In this document: one piece after another, positions 8,015 to 16,707 of the stretch
Layout of the letters: each line of letters starts with the position of its first letter
Position numbering within the stretch: position 1 is the first letter of the stretch
Assembly (NCBI RefSeq): GCF_000265365.1
Contig: NC_018011.1
Span: 2,745,501 to 2,809,500, forward strand
Reading direction: 5' to 3'
DNA from: Alistipes finegoldii DSM 17242
GTDB lineage: Bacteria > Bacteroidota > Bacteroidia > Bacteroidales > Rikenellaceae
Length of the DNA stretch: 64,000 nt
The notes under the pieces: model-generated
Databases searched by the model: none
Seen by the model: the letters and a program-made list of their open reading frames with translations, nothing else
Told to the model about the DNA's origin: nothing
Position numbers and translations under genes: made by a program

Positions 8015-10093
8015 TTATCGTTTACTATTTTTGTTTTTTCCGAACTTGGGTGTTATGCCGATGAATATCTCGAAATTGATGCCCGGCATGGGACGGGACA
8101 ATACGGAAAGGTATTCTTCATCGAACAGGTTGTTGATGCTGCCCTTTAGCGACAGATCGGCCCATCGGAAAGAGAGCTGTTTTTCCAGTGTCACGTTATT
8201 CATGAAGTAAGGGGGCAGATAGCCCGTCAGAGTATAGTCATTACTCGACATGGTATAACGCTGGCTGTAATAACACCATTTGTAAAGCAGGCTCCATGTC
8301 CGCCATGACAGACGTCCGGTCACCGTTGCGGAAAACTCCGGCACGTATGGCAACTGTTTGCCGACGGATTGGTCTGCCGGACTCATCGGTTCGCTCTCGT
8401 TGATCGAGGAAGTCCACGAGAAAGTTCCGTTCATATCCAGTTTCCAGTCCTTTCCGAGCATTATATCAAGGTGGGCGTTGGTCTCTGCCCCGTAAGCATG
8501 TACCTTTTTGAGGTTTCTGGGGGAGAAGAATCCCTTGGTTGTGGGTAGCCAGATGATCCAGTCGTCGATGTGCGAATCGAACCAGTTGATACCACCGCTC
8601 AAAGCATATACATTTTCTTTCCCCACCGAGAACGACAACCCCACGTCGTATGTGAAGCCGTGCTCGCTTTTCAGGTCGGGATTACCGCCCGGCAGAAAAT
8701 AGAGGTCGTTCAGCGTGGGAAAACGGTAGTTCCGGGAGATGGATGCTTTCGCCACGATATTGCCTTTTTTCGACAGTACCCCGTCGATGAAGAAAGCCGG
8801 GATAACCGGGGCCCATTCCGTACCGAACATATCCTCGCGAAGGACAAGCGAGGCGGCAAAACGATCGACAGGCCGCCATTTCGCAGAAACGGAACCGGAA
8901 AACTCGACACGTCCCTTGTCATACCCGACAACAGCCTTGTTACCTTCCTGCGAGATGATATTTTTGTCCGCGCTTTCCACCAAATGCTGGTGTACGGAAA
9001 CACCGGCCGTGAACAGCCATTTCTCTGAAGGAGCATAATCCCCGTCCGCACTTCCGTAGAACGTGTTAATCTTACTGCGTGAGCGGGTCATCGAAGCCAT
9101 TTCGCCGTTTCCCTTGTCCCGCTTGTAATCATAGGCCATCCATGTGTGTATATAGCCGCCTTTTACACCGACCTTCCATTTCTCCCGCACGCGATCCCAC
9201 GAGAGGACGCCGCGAAACGTCTGCTCCCTTTGGCGGTTCTCGAAGTCCATGTCGTTCCCGTAATCCGTGCTGAGCATCGCCAGTTCCCGGTTAGAATTGA
9301 TATACCAGGCGTTTAGCCCGAACTTGTCGCCTTCGCCCGTGTTATAATAAATTTCCTGCAAGACGTGCAGATCCTTATAAGCCCCGCTGCGGTTGCGTTC
9401 CGTCGGGTAATAGGAACCGATGATGTTCTTGTCCTCGTCATAGATGTTTTCCTTCTTGTCCCGGTTTCGGTATTTGTAGTCGTTGGGGGAAGAGGAATAC
9501 ACCACACGGGTGGAGGACTGCCAGTGTTTGTCACCGTAGGTCAGGCGGAGAAACTCGTCGAACGTGCTGAACGACCCCACTCCCTGCACGTACTGCAACC
9601 CGAACCCTTCATGGTTGGCCGGAGAAGTGGAGAGCCTGACCAGACCACCCAAGCCGCCGCCCGTTTCGTTTACCGATGACGTTCCGTGCAGCAGCGAGGC
9701 ATCATCGATAAAGTAAGAAGGGATGGTGGAAAAATCCGTCATGCCCAGCATCGGGTTGTTAATGCGCATACCATTCCACGTCACTTGGGTATGCGAGGGA
9801 GAGGTACCCCGGAAAGCCACGGTGGATAACGTGGCGCGTCCGTAGTTCTTGACAAAAACGGATGAGTTGAATGTCAGCACATCGGCCATAGACAAGGCGA
9901 TGTTCTCTTTCATGGCGATGGAATCGAAACGGGTTCGTTGCACGCCTATATCCTTCATAGGTCGTTTGCCCACCACCGTAACCTCCGGAATACGTAGTAC
10001 CCTTTTGGTAATGCTGACGGAATTTTTCTGCTGGGCGGCAAGCAGAAAGGGCAGGCTTACCCCCACGAACAATAGAATAAGATGTCTTTTCAT
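8015..10093 (-). CDS. btuB: TonB-dependent outer-membrane cobamide receptor BtuB-like
   Basis: 692-aa TonB-dependent receptor. It has a signal peptide (residues 1-20, ending LLAAQ), a TonB-box/plug start at EVTVVGKRP, a plug domain with TVAFRGTSPSHTQVTWNGMR and TGGGLGGLVRLST, and a beta-barrel running to a short basic tail after the last aromatic strand. It lacks the carboxypeptidase-like N-terminal extension of SusC proteins. A strong GGAGG site precedes the ATG. The BtuG-like gene sits immediately upstream, matching the known Bacteroidetes BtuB-BtuG pairing, in which a surface lipoprotein caps the barrel and passes B12 to it. Confidence 0.88.
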   Translation of the reverse strand: MKRHLILLFVGVSLPFLLAAQQKNSVSITKRVLRIPEVTVVGKRPMKDIGVQRTRFDSIAMKENIALSMADVLTFNSSVFVKNYGRATLSTVAFRGTSPSHTQVTWNGMRINNPMLGMTDFSTIPSYFIDDASLLHGTSSVNETGGGLGGLVRLSTSPANHEGFGLQYVQGVGSFSTFDEFLRLTYGDKHWQSSTRVVYSSSPNDYKYRNRDKKENIYDEDKNIIGSYYPTERNRSGAYKDLHVLQEIYYNTGEGDKFGLNAWYINSNRELAMLSTDYGNDMDFENRQREQTFRGVLSWDRVREKWKVGVKGGYIHTWMAYDYKRDKGNGEMASMTRSRSKINTFYGSADGDYAPSEKWLFTAGVSVHQHLVESADKNIISQEGNKAVVGYDKGRVEFSGSVSAKWRPVDRFAASLVLREDMFGTEWAPVIPAFFIDGVLSKKGNIVAKASISRNYRFPTLNDLYFLPGGNPDLKSEHGFTYDVGLSFSVGKENVYALSGGINWFDSHIDDWIIWLPTTKGFFSPRNLKKVHAYGAETNAHLDIMLGKDWKLDMNGTFSWTSSINESEPMSPADQSVGKQLPYVPEFSATVTGRLSWRTWSLLYKWCYYSQRYTMSSNDYTLTGYLPPYFMNNVTLEKQLSFRWADLSLKGSINNLFDEEYLSVLSRPMPGINFEIFIGITPKFGKNKNSKR

Positions 10094-10111
10094 TTTTGTC
10101 CTCCTTCCTCG

Positions 10112-11185
10112 TTATTTCCAGCAGAAAGCTCCCGGAATGATTCCCACGTAAAATTCATCGATCAGCTTGCCTTGCGGCGAATAGCGATACACGATACCTT
10201 GTTGCTGGTAATCAATAGCGTCGGCCACATATACCTCCCCGTTGTTGGGATTGACCGTAAGGCCGTAGTATTTGGTGTCCCGAAACTCCAGAAAAGGCCG
10301 GACGGGAACACGGTCGGCTTCCACCGGCATTCGCCAAATATCGTTGTTGATCCAGTAAAGTGTATCCCGTGTACCGTTGAGCTGGACTTCCGAAGGCCAG
10401 TCGCCCAGCTTAAACTTGAACTGTTTCTCTACGGTGAAAGTCTCGGCGTCTATACGATAGAGAGACGGTGCCTCGTAACCGTATGGGCTGCCCTCGTAAC
10501 CGCCATCCGTGATGGTCCACATCTTGTTGTATTTGTCCATGACCAGCGAAGTAGGTTGTATGCCGATGGTCAGTTCGTCCACGACCTTGTCCGTCTCCGT
10601 GTCGATTTTCAGGATGCGGTTCTGGTACGACCAGCAGTTCACATAGACGTACTTGCCGTATTGTACCATTTGTTCGGTGGAACCCGATTCCATGTCCATG
10701 TCTGGACATTCGATATAGCCGGTAATCTCGTATGTCTTGGGGTTGATGATGAAGATACGGTAGTCCCATATCTGCGTCACATAGGCTTTCTCATCCGACA
10801 GAAAATGGATATACCGGGGTGAGGTGAAACCTGTGATACGGCCCACTTCCTTGAAAGTATTGATGTCGATGGCGAAAATCACATGCGAGTTGTTCACCAC
10901 GATCCAGCCTATACCGTCCCGGATAACCATAGACTGGGCCACATCGCCCAACTTGAACCCGTTGGCACGGTAAAACACTTCATTCTCCACTTCGCACGTG
11001 GCGGGATCGTAGTAGGAAAGCGTGGCATTGCTGTACTGGAAATTCCCCTCGTTGGTAATGAAAAGACCAGAGGCCGATACAGAGAAATCTTCCATCTCTC
11101 CGTAATCCCATTTCATGCAACTGCCGAAAACTGGCAGGCAGAAAAGAAAAAGGCAAATCCGTTGTATTGTTCTGCTCATTGTCAT
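10112..11185 (-). CDS. btuG: BtuG-like surface lipoprotein, YncE-type beta-propeller
   Basis: Lipoprotein with a propeller built of repeated blades (ATCEVENEVFY, MVIRDGIGWIVVNNSHVIFAI, YIHFLSDEKAYVTQIWDYRI, LVMDKYNKMWTITDGG, YYGLTVNPNNGEVYVAD). The lipobox is VFGSC. Known BtuG proteins of gut Bacteroidetes are seven-bladed, surface-exposed, bind cobalamin very tightly and sit on BtuB; position directly before btuB supports the call. The frame is open to 11212, but that region is covered by a terminator hairpin, so the ATG at 11185 (or 11179) is preferred. The family assignment is by pattern and context, not by alignment. Confidence 0.78.
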   Translation of the reverse strand: MTMSRTIQRICLFLFCLPVFGSCMKWDYGEMEDFSVSASGLFITNEGNFQYSNATLSYYDPATCEVENEVFYRANGFKLGDVAQSMVIRDGIGWIVVNNSHVIFAIDINTFKEVGRITGFTSPRYIHFLSDEKAYVTQIWDYRIFIINPKTYEITGYIECPDMDMESGSTEQMVQYGKYVYVNCWSYQNRILKIDTETDKVVDELTIGIQPTSLVMDKYNKMWTITDGGYEGSPYGYEAPSLYRIDAETFTVEKQFKFKLGDWPSEVQLNGTRDTLYWINNDIWRMPVEADRVPVRPFLEFRDTKYYGLTVNPNNGEVYVADAIDYQQQGIVYRYSPQGKLIDEFYVGIIPGAFCWK

Positions 11186-11191
11186 TCGGAT

Positions 11192-11224
11192 AAAAAAGAG
11201 TACCCGAATCATTACGGGTACTCT
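11192..11224 (-). terminator. Intrinsic terminator between L-domain lipoprotein and btuG
   Basis: Perfect 10-bp stem AGAGTACCCG/CGGGTACTCT (11197-11206 and 11215-11224) with an 8-base loop, followed on the minus strand by six U residues. It lies inside the operon, so it should lower or uncouple expression of btuG-btuB-btuFCD from the upstream lipoproteins. It also excludes the far-upstream start of btuG. Confidence 0.8.
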
Positions 11225-11240
11225 GGTTAAGGTATAAGGT

Positions 11241-13331
11241 TTAATCCTGCTGCGTATATTGTTTGTCCTTCATATTTTGGAAGGTTGGGTTATACCCACA
11301 TTTCGTCACGCTCCAACTTTCCCCCGTAATCATTCCGTTTTCTATAAACTTGCCGAAGAAAGTGTAGTCGGTAAATTTCGTCAAACCGTCAAAAACAACC
11401 CCATGCAAGGTCTCCAACTTCTCCATGAAAAGTGTTTCCTGAGAAAGAGAAGTCGCACTTTTTATCTGTAGCGTACCATCTATAGTCTGTAATTTATCAC
11501 AAGTAATGCCTGTTGCTTTATTAACGAACAACCCTTCACCTCCTACGTGAAGCAATTCCGGAATATCCAGCGATTTACTTTGTAAAGATATTGCTAACGA
11601 ACCCTCTCCCTCTTTATAATATACAGGAGAAGCTGAACAACAAACTTTGGATAGTAAGGGCAAGTTACAACTGGTAAAATTTCCAGATAAATAGAACTGT
11701 CCTCCCACTTCTTTCAAGACTGGCATTGTGATTGAAGCAAACATGGGTATTTGGATATATCCATATCCATCTATGATTTCCAAGTCGGGAAATTTGGCAT
11801 TGCTTCGCATTTGGCCTGTCACATTTAGATTTCCATATACATGTTGAATTGTCGATATGGTATAATCGATATTGTTGGTGGTTGGCTTACAAGTGAAGTC
11901 TTTGATATTCTTGAACGTGATTTCAGGGAACTTATTATTCGTGAGACTGGTGATGACAAAATTTACATTTGACAAATCTTCGGCTGTTTCAATTTTGGAG
12001 AGCTGCACCTTGTTTATAATTTCAATCTGGGGCGCTGTTTCTCCGAAGGTTTCAAATCGGGCGTTCGGCAACAGCAGTGTTCCGCTCACATCTTCAAGAT
12101 AATCCAGCGTGATGCTTCCAAGTGTGGTGATCTTGCTCCAGTCGGGAAGTTGTTTGAGTGCCGTGAAATTCTTTATCTTTATCTGTCCCTTTATCGTTGT
12201 CAGTTTGTCCATTCCACCGAAAGCCTGAAGCACGTCATTTCGTTGGGGAACAAAACTACCGGTAGGAGGAGCTTCCATATTGGCTTCCATAATAATACTT
12301 CCGTTTACTGTTTCGATTTCCGGAAGGTTGATGGTTTCCAACATCACGGGGACGGTATGGAAATCAAGGCCACCGGTCTCTTTCAGCTTAAGGAAGCTCA
12401 TGGAAGTCAGCTTGGCAAGATTGTTTACGGACAAGACCCCTCCGACACTTGTCAGTTCCGGTATTTCCAAAGACGCAATCGAACCGGCTGCTGTGTTCTC
12501 TTCATTGAGTCCTTGAAGATTCAGATCCTGACCTACAGTAGTCAGAACCGGAAACTCAAAACTCTGTAACGACGACGCATTGAACATCACGCTTCCTTCA
12601 ATAGTTGCCAGTTTCTCGAATAGGACATACGTCACTTGGTCGTTATATACCGATATGTCTCCGGAGAGCGTTTCCAATGCTTTCATGGAAATCATGTGAA
12701 GTTCCGTAGCTTTCGAGGCGACATCGGTCGAACCTACCTGTAAACCTCCGGCAGAAACGATATTATCCAACCCTGTCAAGTCTGCACCGTTGTAACTGTT
12801 ACGAATGACAATGTTGCCAGTAACCTCTTTCAAAGATGCCAATGCAGATATGTCAGTGATTTTTTCTGCCTCTTCCGCATCAGAGCCGATAATCAGGTTC
12901 CCTTTGACAACGGTTGTTTTGGTTGCGGCAAAAGAAGCTACCTCCTCGGTGGTCTTCAACTCCACATCTCCGTCAGATTCTATCTCGCTTTTCACGACCT
13001 TATAGGTATATTCGCGGGCATCTCCGTTATAGGATGTCACCCGGAAGGTTCGTTCGTTATCCCAGTCCGTTACCGTTTCAGGATCAGGTATGATTGTTGC
13101 AGAAGTTGTGTACTTGAATTCCACTTCGGCGTTGTTCAGCGATACCGTATAGGGAACGGTTATTGTTACTGTATTGTCCGTAATGTCGGCCGTGTACGAT
13201 TTCCCGTCCACGGTCATCACGACCGATGTGATGAAATTTTCATCTGCATCTTCAGGTATAATTTCATCGTTTTTGTCACACGCTCCCAAAAAGAACAAGG
13301 ATAGGAGCATGGGAAGAAAATAAATTTTCAT
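11241..13331 (-). CDS. Surface lipoprotein with leucine-rich/L-domain-like solenoid
   Basis: 696-aa lipoprotein (signal peptide with lipobox FLGAC). Residues about 30-115 form a beta domain of the kind often found N-terminal in Bacteroidetes surface proteins (TSVVMTVDGKSYTADI, TVTITVPYTVSLNNAEVEF). From about residue 135 to the end there is a solenoid of short strands with a recurring pattern such as LPEIETVNGSIIM, IPELTSVGGVLSV and FPVLTTVGQDLNL, resembling receptor-L/leucine-rich repeats. It sits in the B12 operon between the PKD-like lipoprotein and btuG. A role as an accessory cobamide- or glycan-contacting surface protein is inference; no catalytic motif is visible. Confidence 0.8.
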   Translation of the reverse strand: MKIYFLPMLLSLFFLGACDKNDEIIPEDADENFITSVVMTVDGKSYTADITDNTVTITVPYTVSLNNAEVEFKYTTSATIIPDPETVTDWDNERTFRVTSYNGDAREYTYKVVKSEIESDGDVELKTTEEVASFAATKTTVVKGNLIIGSDAEEAEKITDISALASLKEVTGNIVIRNSYNGADLTGLDNIVSAGGLQVGSTDVASKATELHMISMKALETLSGDISVYNDQVTYVLFEKLATIEGSVMFNASSLQSFEFPVLTTVGQDLNLQGLNEENTAAGSIASLEIPELTSVGGVLSVNNLAKLTSMSFLKLKETGGLDFHTVPVMLETINLPEIETVNGSIIMEANMEAPPTGSFVPQRNDVLQAFGGMDKLTTIKGQIKIKNFTALKQLPDWSKITTLGSITLDYLEDVSGTLLLPNARFETFGETAPQIEIINKVQLSKIETAEDLSNVNFVITSLTNNKFPEITFKNIKDFTCKPTTNNIDYTISTIQHVYGNLNVTGQMRSNAKFPDLEIIDGYGYIQIPMFASITMPVLKEVGGQFYLSGNFTSCNLPLLSKVCCSASPVYYKEGEGSLAISLQSKSLDIPELLHVGGEGLFVNKATGITCDKLQTIDGTLQIKSATSLSQETLFMEKLETLHGVVFDGLTKFTDYTFFGKFIENGMITGESWSVTKCGYNPTFQNMKDKQYTQQD

Positions 13332-13345
13332 ACTTGTAATTTTTA

Positions 13346-15127
13346 TTATTTGGTTAGATCCTCAAAAGAAAATACCTCCGTAGAAACTTCGCCCAGCCAG
13401 CCGCTTTTGGCCAGAACACCGCATTGTATTTTGATAAAGTCAATATATTGCAGATTGGCTTCCGTTCCATCGGCATGGATGGCATTGGAAATTTTGAAAC
13501 CGTTCCTTTGTCCGCTTCCATCCACCGTACTGCCGCCTTCTATCTGGTCGTTTCCGAAATTATCCACGTACCCCCAGTCATAACTCTGATTATCCCAATA
13601 ACCGGTTTGAGAATCTTGGGTGTTGCGGGCGGCCAGACAAGTGCCTGTCAGGGTATAACTGTTTTCCGAAATCCAAGCCGGATAATAATAGTCTTGTGTA
13701 TGATAAGCGGACAGATAGTCTACCCAGCCGTTTCTACCGTCGGAACTGATCCATTGGACATCCATTTTTTTGCCTTCCGGACGGTAATAGGTCACTTCAA
13801 AATTCTGTATTGTTTCTTCCTTGCCTGCTTCAGATCCTTTCAGTTCGTACCACTCGTCATCCGGCAATCCGTTTCCGTTTATATCTTGCATGACCCATAC
13901 GATACCCGGTTCGGAACTGCCGTCAAAGGCGTTCCCCTGAACACAGAAATCATATTGGTTACCCGAATTGGGAATACTGTGGTCGAAGCCGACGATGATA
14001 TAACCCCCGAAAGAACCTAAAGAGACGTGCAGTTTGTCTTTCAAACGCTGTGTTGCCCATGCGACAGCCGCTTCAGGGGATGTTTCGTTGCCGGTCATAC
14101 CGCCTATCGTGCTCGTCTCGTTGATAAATTGGCCGGGAGCTGGGGTATATTCATAGACTTTATTCCAGAGCTTGGAACTTCCCGAAGCCCGGAAGCCGTC
14201 TTGTTCCTTTTTGTCCACACAAACGACTTTTACGGTGGCAGTGACAGCCGTTTTCCCTTTGTCGATATTCCTGCTTATTTTTTCCGTCGGTGTGTCTTCC
14301 GACACAGTACAGGAGACGGTGTATTCTCCGGGTGCGGACGGCGTGAACTTGAACATGCGTTCCACTTCTCCTTCCATGACCTGACCGTCCACACTCCACT
14401 CAAAACGGGGATTGTCGAAATACTCCAACAACGGACGCAGGAAAACAGGACGGTCGGCAAAAGTGTACCTGTCCGTGGATGTTTGCAGGTAAGACGGGGT
14501 CGGGAATTTGACAACGTAGGGCATCGTTTCCACGACCTCTACGCTTACGTCTTTCGTTGTTGTCCCATCTATATTGGAAGCGTTGATTGTCACCGTATAA
14601 ACACCGAGTTCTTTTTCATTGAAAGTATAAGTATTCTCGGTGGAAACGATTTTTCCTTCCCGTACCCATTCGATTTTGAACCCTTCGACATCCGAATGCT
14701 GAATATCGGGAGTAAATGTGTAATCGGTATTCCGGACGACTTTTAGCCCCTGCGAAGGTAGTGCCAGTGAGATGACCGGAGGGGTGAGTTCTTTCACTTC
14801 TACTTTCAGTTCCTCTTCGGCATAGCCTTCCGCATTGTCTACTCTTAGTTTGACATAAAAATCCCCGCATTCATTCCATGTACGTTGAAGAGACGGACCC
14901 GAAGAAACCAGCGTACCGTCTATCGTCCAAGCAAAAAGAGCATCTTCAACATTCTGGTATGTCGGGGCGATAGTCAATTCGTGATCGACCTTGACCGTGT
15001 AAATACCGGTCTCGCTGTCAAGTTCTATTATAGGTTGTCCTCCTACTTCTTCGGTAATGACTTCATCCTTGTTGCAGGAGGTGAACAGCATACAGGCAGA
15101 AATAATAAAATAGTGAAAACGATGCAT
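13346..15127 (-). CDS. PKD-like multidomain surface lipoprotein of B12 locus
   Basis: 593-aa lipoprotein (lipobox LFTSC). Residues about 35-300 contain three Ig/PKD-like domains with recurring FxWTIDG/FEWSVDG and GxYTVxxxxxN patterns. The C-terminal 270 residues form a separate aromatic- and Gly-rich globular domain containing DINGNGLPDDEWYELKGSE, a Ca-binding-like loop. Bacteroidetes B12 loci are known to encode accessory surface lipoproteins, one of which (BtuH) binds B12 through a unique C-terminal globular domain. This protein has a comparable architecture, but I cannot confirm homology. It is separated from the L-domain gene by 14 bases. Confidence 0.75.
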   Translation of the reverse strand: MHRFHYFIISACMLFTSCNKDEVITEEVGGQPIIELDSETGIYTVKVDHELTIAPTYQNVEDALFAWTIDGTLVSSGPSLQRTWNECGDFYVKLRVDNAEGYAEEELKVEVKELTPPVISLALPSQGLKVVRNTDYTFTPDIQHSDVEGFKIEWVREGKIVSTENTYTFNEKELGVYTVTINASNIDGTTTKDVSVEVVETMPYVVKFPTPSYLQTSTDRYTFADRPVFLRPLLEYFDNPRFEWSVDGQVMEGEVERMFKFTPSAPGEYTVSCTVSEDTPTEKISRNIDKGKTAVTATVKVVCVDKKEQDGFRASGSSKLWNKVYEYTPAPGQFINETSTIGGMTGNETSPEAAVAWATQRLKDKLHVSLGSFGGYIIVGFDHSIPNSGNQYDFCVQGNAFDGSSEPGIVWVMQDINGNGLPDDEWYELKGSEAGKEETIQNFEVTYYRPEGKKMDVQWISSDGRNGWVDYLSAYHTQDYYYPAWISENSYTLTGTCLAARNTQDSQTGYWDNQSYDWGYVDNFGNDQIEGGSTVDGSGQRNGFKISNAIHADGTEANLQYIDFIKIQCGVLAKSGWLGEVSTEVFSFEDLTK

Positions 15128-15142
15128 GATGTGTGGATTTTA

Positions 15143-15181
15143 GAAAAATAACAGGGATACCCCCGACAGAAGGGATATCCT
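15143..15181 (-). terminator. Possible internal terminator after DUF4465 gene
   Basis: Arms at 15153-15163 and 15171-15181 form a stem of about 10 pairs with one bulged C and one G-T pair. On the minus strand it is followed by GTTATTTTTC. It lies in the 64-base gap between the DUF4465 gene and the PKD-like gene, where it would attenuate readthrough. Confidence 0.5.
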
Positions 15182-15191
15182 TGTATTCTTT

Positions 15192-16109
15192 TTATTGTAT
15201 GGTGATATCATCAATACAGATATAAGCCGGAGTATTCAAACCGTATGCTCCCGAATCCGAACCCTCGAAGTTGAATTTCACACTTTGCACCCCTTCGGCA
15301 TTGATTTCCCAATAATCCCATGTCGTGATAGGATCAACCTGTTGTTGGCCGTTACGATAATCGGCTAAAAGACGTTTGTAAGTGCGGATCAGACCGCCAT
15401 TCGCATCATAACATTCCAGATTCACTTGGAAATACCCTTTCATCTCTTTCAGAGGAGTCGCTACCCCCGTAGAACCGAACTGATTACCATAAGTAATGAC
15501 ACCATAAGTGTATGAGGTGTTGCAGATCCACAGGCCGACCAATTTCCGGGGAACATTGAAATAAAATTCTGGTTTAGCCATCCATGCCTGATTGTAAGCA
15601 TCCACATATCCGTAAACGACACCGAAATTGGAACCGCTGTGCCCGGCTTCCTTATTCTGTCCTTCCGCTTCCACCGCAGTGTTATAGACAGAACATTGGT
15701 TTAGATAAGAATACCACCAGTCTCCGGTATTTCCCGACTGATTGGAGCGGATGTTCCAGTTGGAAAGTGCGATGCCGCCGCTGGAATACTCTGTGCTTCC
15801 ACCTACAGTATTAAACATTGAAAGGAAGAGATATTCTTCCGGAGTATTGTCGTAAATGGTGGTTACTTGAGGATACCCTTGGTACGAATAAAGATTTTCT
15901 CCGGCCGAGGTAGGTCCTGCTAACATGCCGGGATCGAAATCATCGAAAGTGATAGTTAAAGTACCGTCCGGATTTGTCACAGCACGGGTTTGCGAAGTTC
16001 CGGAATCAACCGGGTCCATCAAAAAGTCATCGTCCGAACTACAGCCAGAGAACAAGGCGGTTGCGGTAAATAGACAGGCACCTGCCAGAAAGCGTAATTT
16101 TCTTTTCAT
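15192..16109 (-). CDS. DUF4465 surface lipoprotein, first gene of B12 operon
   Basis: 305-aa lipoprotein (signal peptide, lipobox LFSGC at about residue 23). The DUF4465 fold is suggested by TLTITFDDFD, SSGGIALSNWNIRS, HSGSNFGVVYGYVD, RKLVGLWICNTSYTYGVI and the closing YICIDDITIQ, a beta-sandwich resembling carbohydrate-binding modules. It is the first coding region after the cobalamin riboswitch and leader terminator, so its expression should respond most directly to cobamide. DUF4465 proteins recur in Bacteroidetes cobamide-transport loci; their exact task is not established, and binding of cobamide or a cell-surface partner is inference. Confidence 0.8.
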   Translation of the reverse strand: MKRKLRFLAGACLFTATALFSGCSSDDDFLMDPVDSGTSQTRAVTNPDGTLTITFDDFDPGMLAGPTSAGENLYSYQGYPQVTTIYDNTPEEYLFLSMFNTVGGSTEYSSGGIALSNWNIRSNQSGNTGDWWYSYLNQCSVYNTAVEAEGQNKEAGHSGSNFGVVYGYVDAYNQAWMAKPEFYFNVPRKLVGLWICNTSYTYGVITYGNQFGSTGVATPLKEMKGYFQVNLECYDANGGLIRTYKRLLADYRNGQQQVDPITTWDYWEINAEGVQSVKFNFEGSDSGAYGLNTPAYICIDDITIQ

Positions 16110-16150
16110 AGGTCACTCATTTTAATGTAAAACATATTATTAACAAACAC

Positions 16151-16189
16151 AAAAAATTCCCGTTCGTGCGGACTTACACGAACGGGAAT
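16151..16189 (-). terminator. Leader terminator, likely riboswitch expression platform
   Basis: Perfect 13-bp stem ATTCCCGTTCGTG/CACGAACGGGAAT (16156-16168 and 16177-16189) with an 8-base loop, followed on the minus strand by six U residues. It stands between the riboswitch and the DUF4465 start codon. This fits control by premature transcription termination when cobamide is bound. Confidence 0.82.
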
Positions 16190-16239
16190 ATGTCTGTCTT
16201 CAAATATTGAATGGCCGATGAGCTATTCCTTATTTGATT

Positions 16240-16445
16240 ACGACCCGTATATCCCGCAGGTGTAAATCTCATTCCGGTCATGGCAGGTCTTCTGACTCGT
16301 CCCGGTCATCGTGCCTTCCCGGTATTACACCAGTGGCAAAAGTTCGATGTCCGTTTTTGTGGACTCACAGCAGCGGGTACTGTCCCGGATTTTCACCGGG
16401 TTCCCTTTTCATTCGGAAGGCGTAAACCTCCCGAAACCATTTCCC
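16240..16445 (-). promoter_or_regulatory. Cobalamin riboswitch
   Basis: The minus strand carries the B12 box AGTCAGAAGACCTGCC at 16297-16282. Upstream in transcript order are the other conserved blocks: GGTTT then the GCCT element near 16422-16435, AAAAGGGAACCCGGTGAAAA, TCCGGGACAGTACCCGC followed by TGCTGTGA, TGCCACTGG and CCGGGAAGGC. These are the hallmark segments of the AdoCbl riboswitch class, in the correct order. It lies directly after a well-formed promoter and before the leader terminator and nine-gene operon, so cobamide should repress the uptake genes. Confidence 0.95.
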
Positions 16446-16450
16446 GACTG

Positions 16451-16482
16451 CAAAATTATCTATATTACATATCAATTCCAAA
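16451..16482 (-). promoter_or_regulatory. Promoter of B12 operon
   Basis: Bacteroidetes-type promoter on the minus strand: -33 TTTG at 16482-16479, a 20-base spacer, and -7 TAATTTTG at 16458-16451 (consensus TAnnTTTG). Predicted start near 16445, right where the riboswitch begins. Confidence 0.8.
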
Positions 16483-16533
16483 TAATTCATAATATTTATA
16501 ATAAAACACACAAAGCATGACAACCGTACTGTT

Positions 16534-16707
16534 TTAATTAGAGCATTCAAGTTTACGACAAACGAAGACGGTAATTATCATACACAATATCCATAAACCA
16601 ACAAAACAGCTTGCCATTTTCCATAACAATGCGTTCTGGAATAGATAACTGTTAGCTGCAATTATGCAAGCAAAAAAAGCAGACAGAATAATGACTATTA
16701 ATATCAT
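16534..16707 (-). CDS. Possible small two-helix membrane protein (57 aa)
   Basis: An ATG-initiated frame (ATG 16707-16705, TAA 16536-16534) begins MILIVIILSAFFACIIAANS, has a polar turn (YLFQN, WKM) and a second hydrophobic helix (CFVGLWILCMIITVFVC) with a short charged tail RKLECSN. It is too short to be certain in AT-rich DNA and no family is recognised. The position just upstream of the B12 operon promoter, on the same strand, makes it worth recording. Confidence 0.35.
   Translation of the reverse strand: MILIVIILSAFFACIIAANSYLFQNALLWKMASCFVGLWILCMIITVFVCRKLECSN

Noticed and set aside
16280..16520. Short rightward frames over the riboswitch
   Set aside because: They run antisense through the conserved cobalamin aptamer and promoter and are different in each frame.
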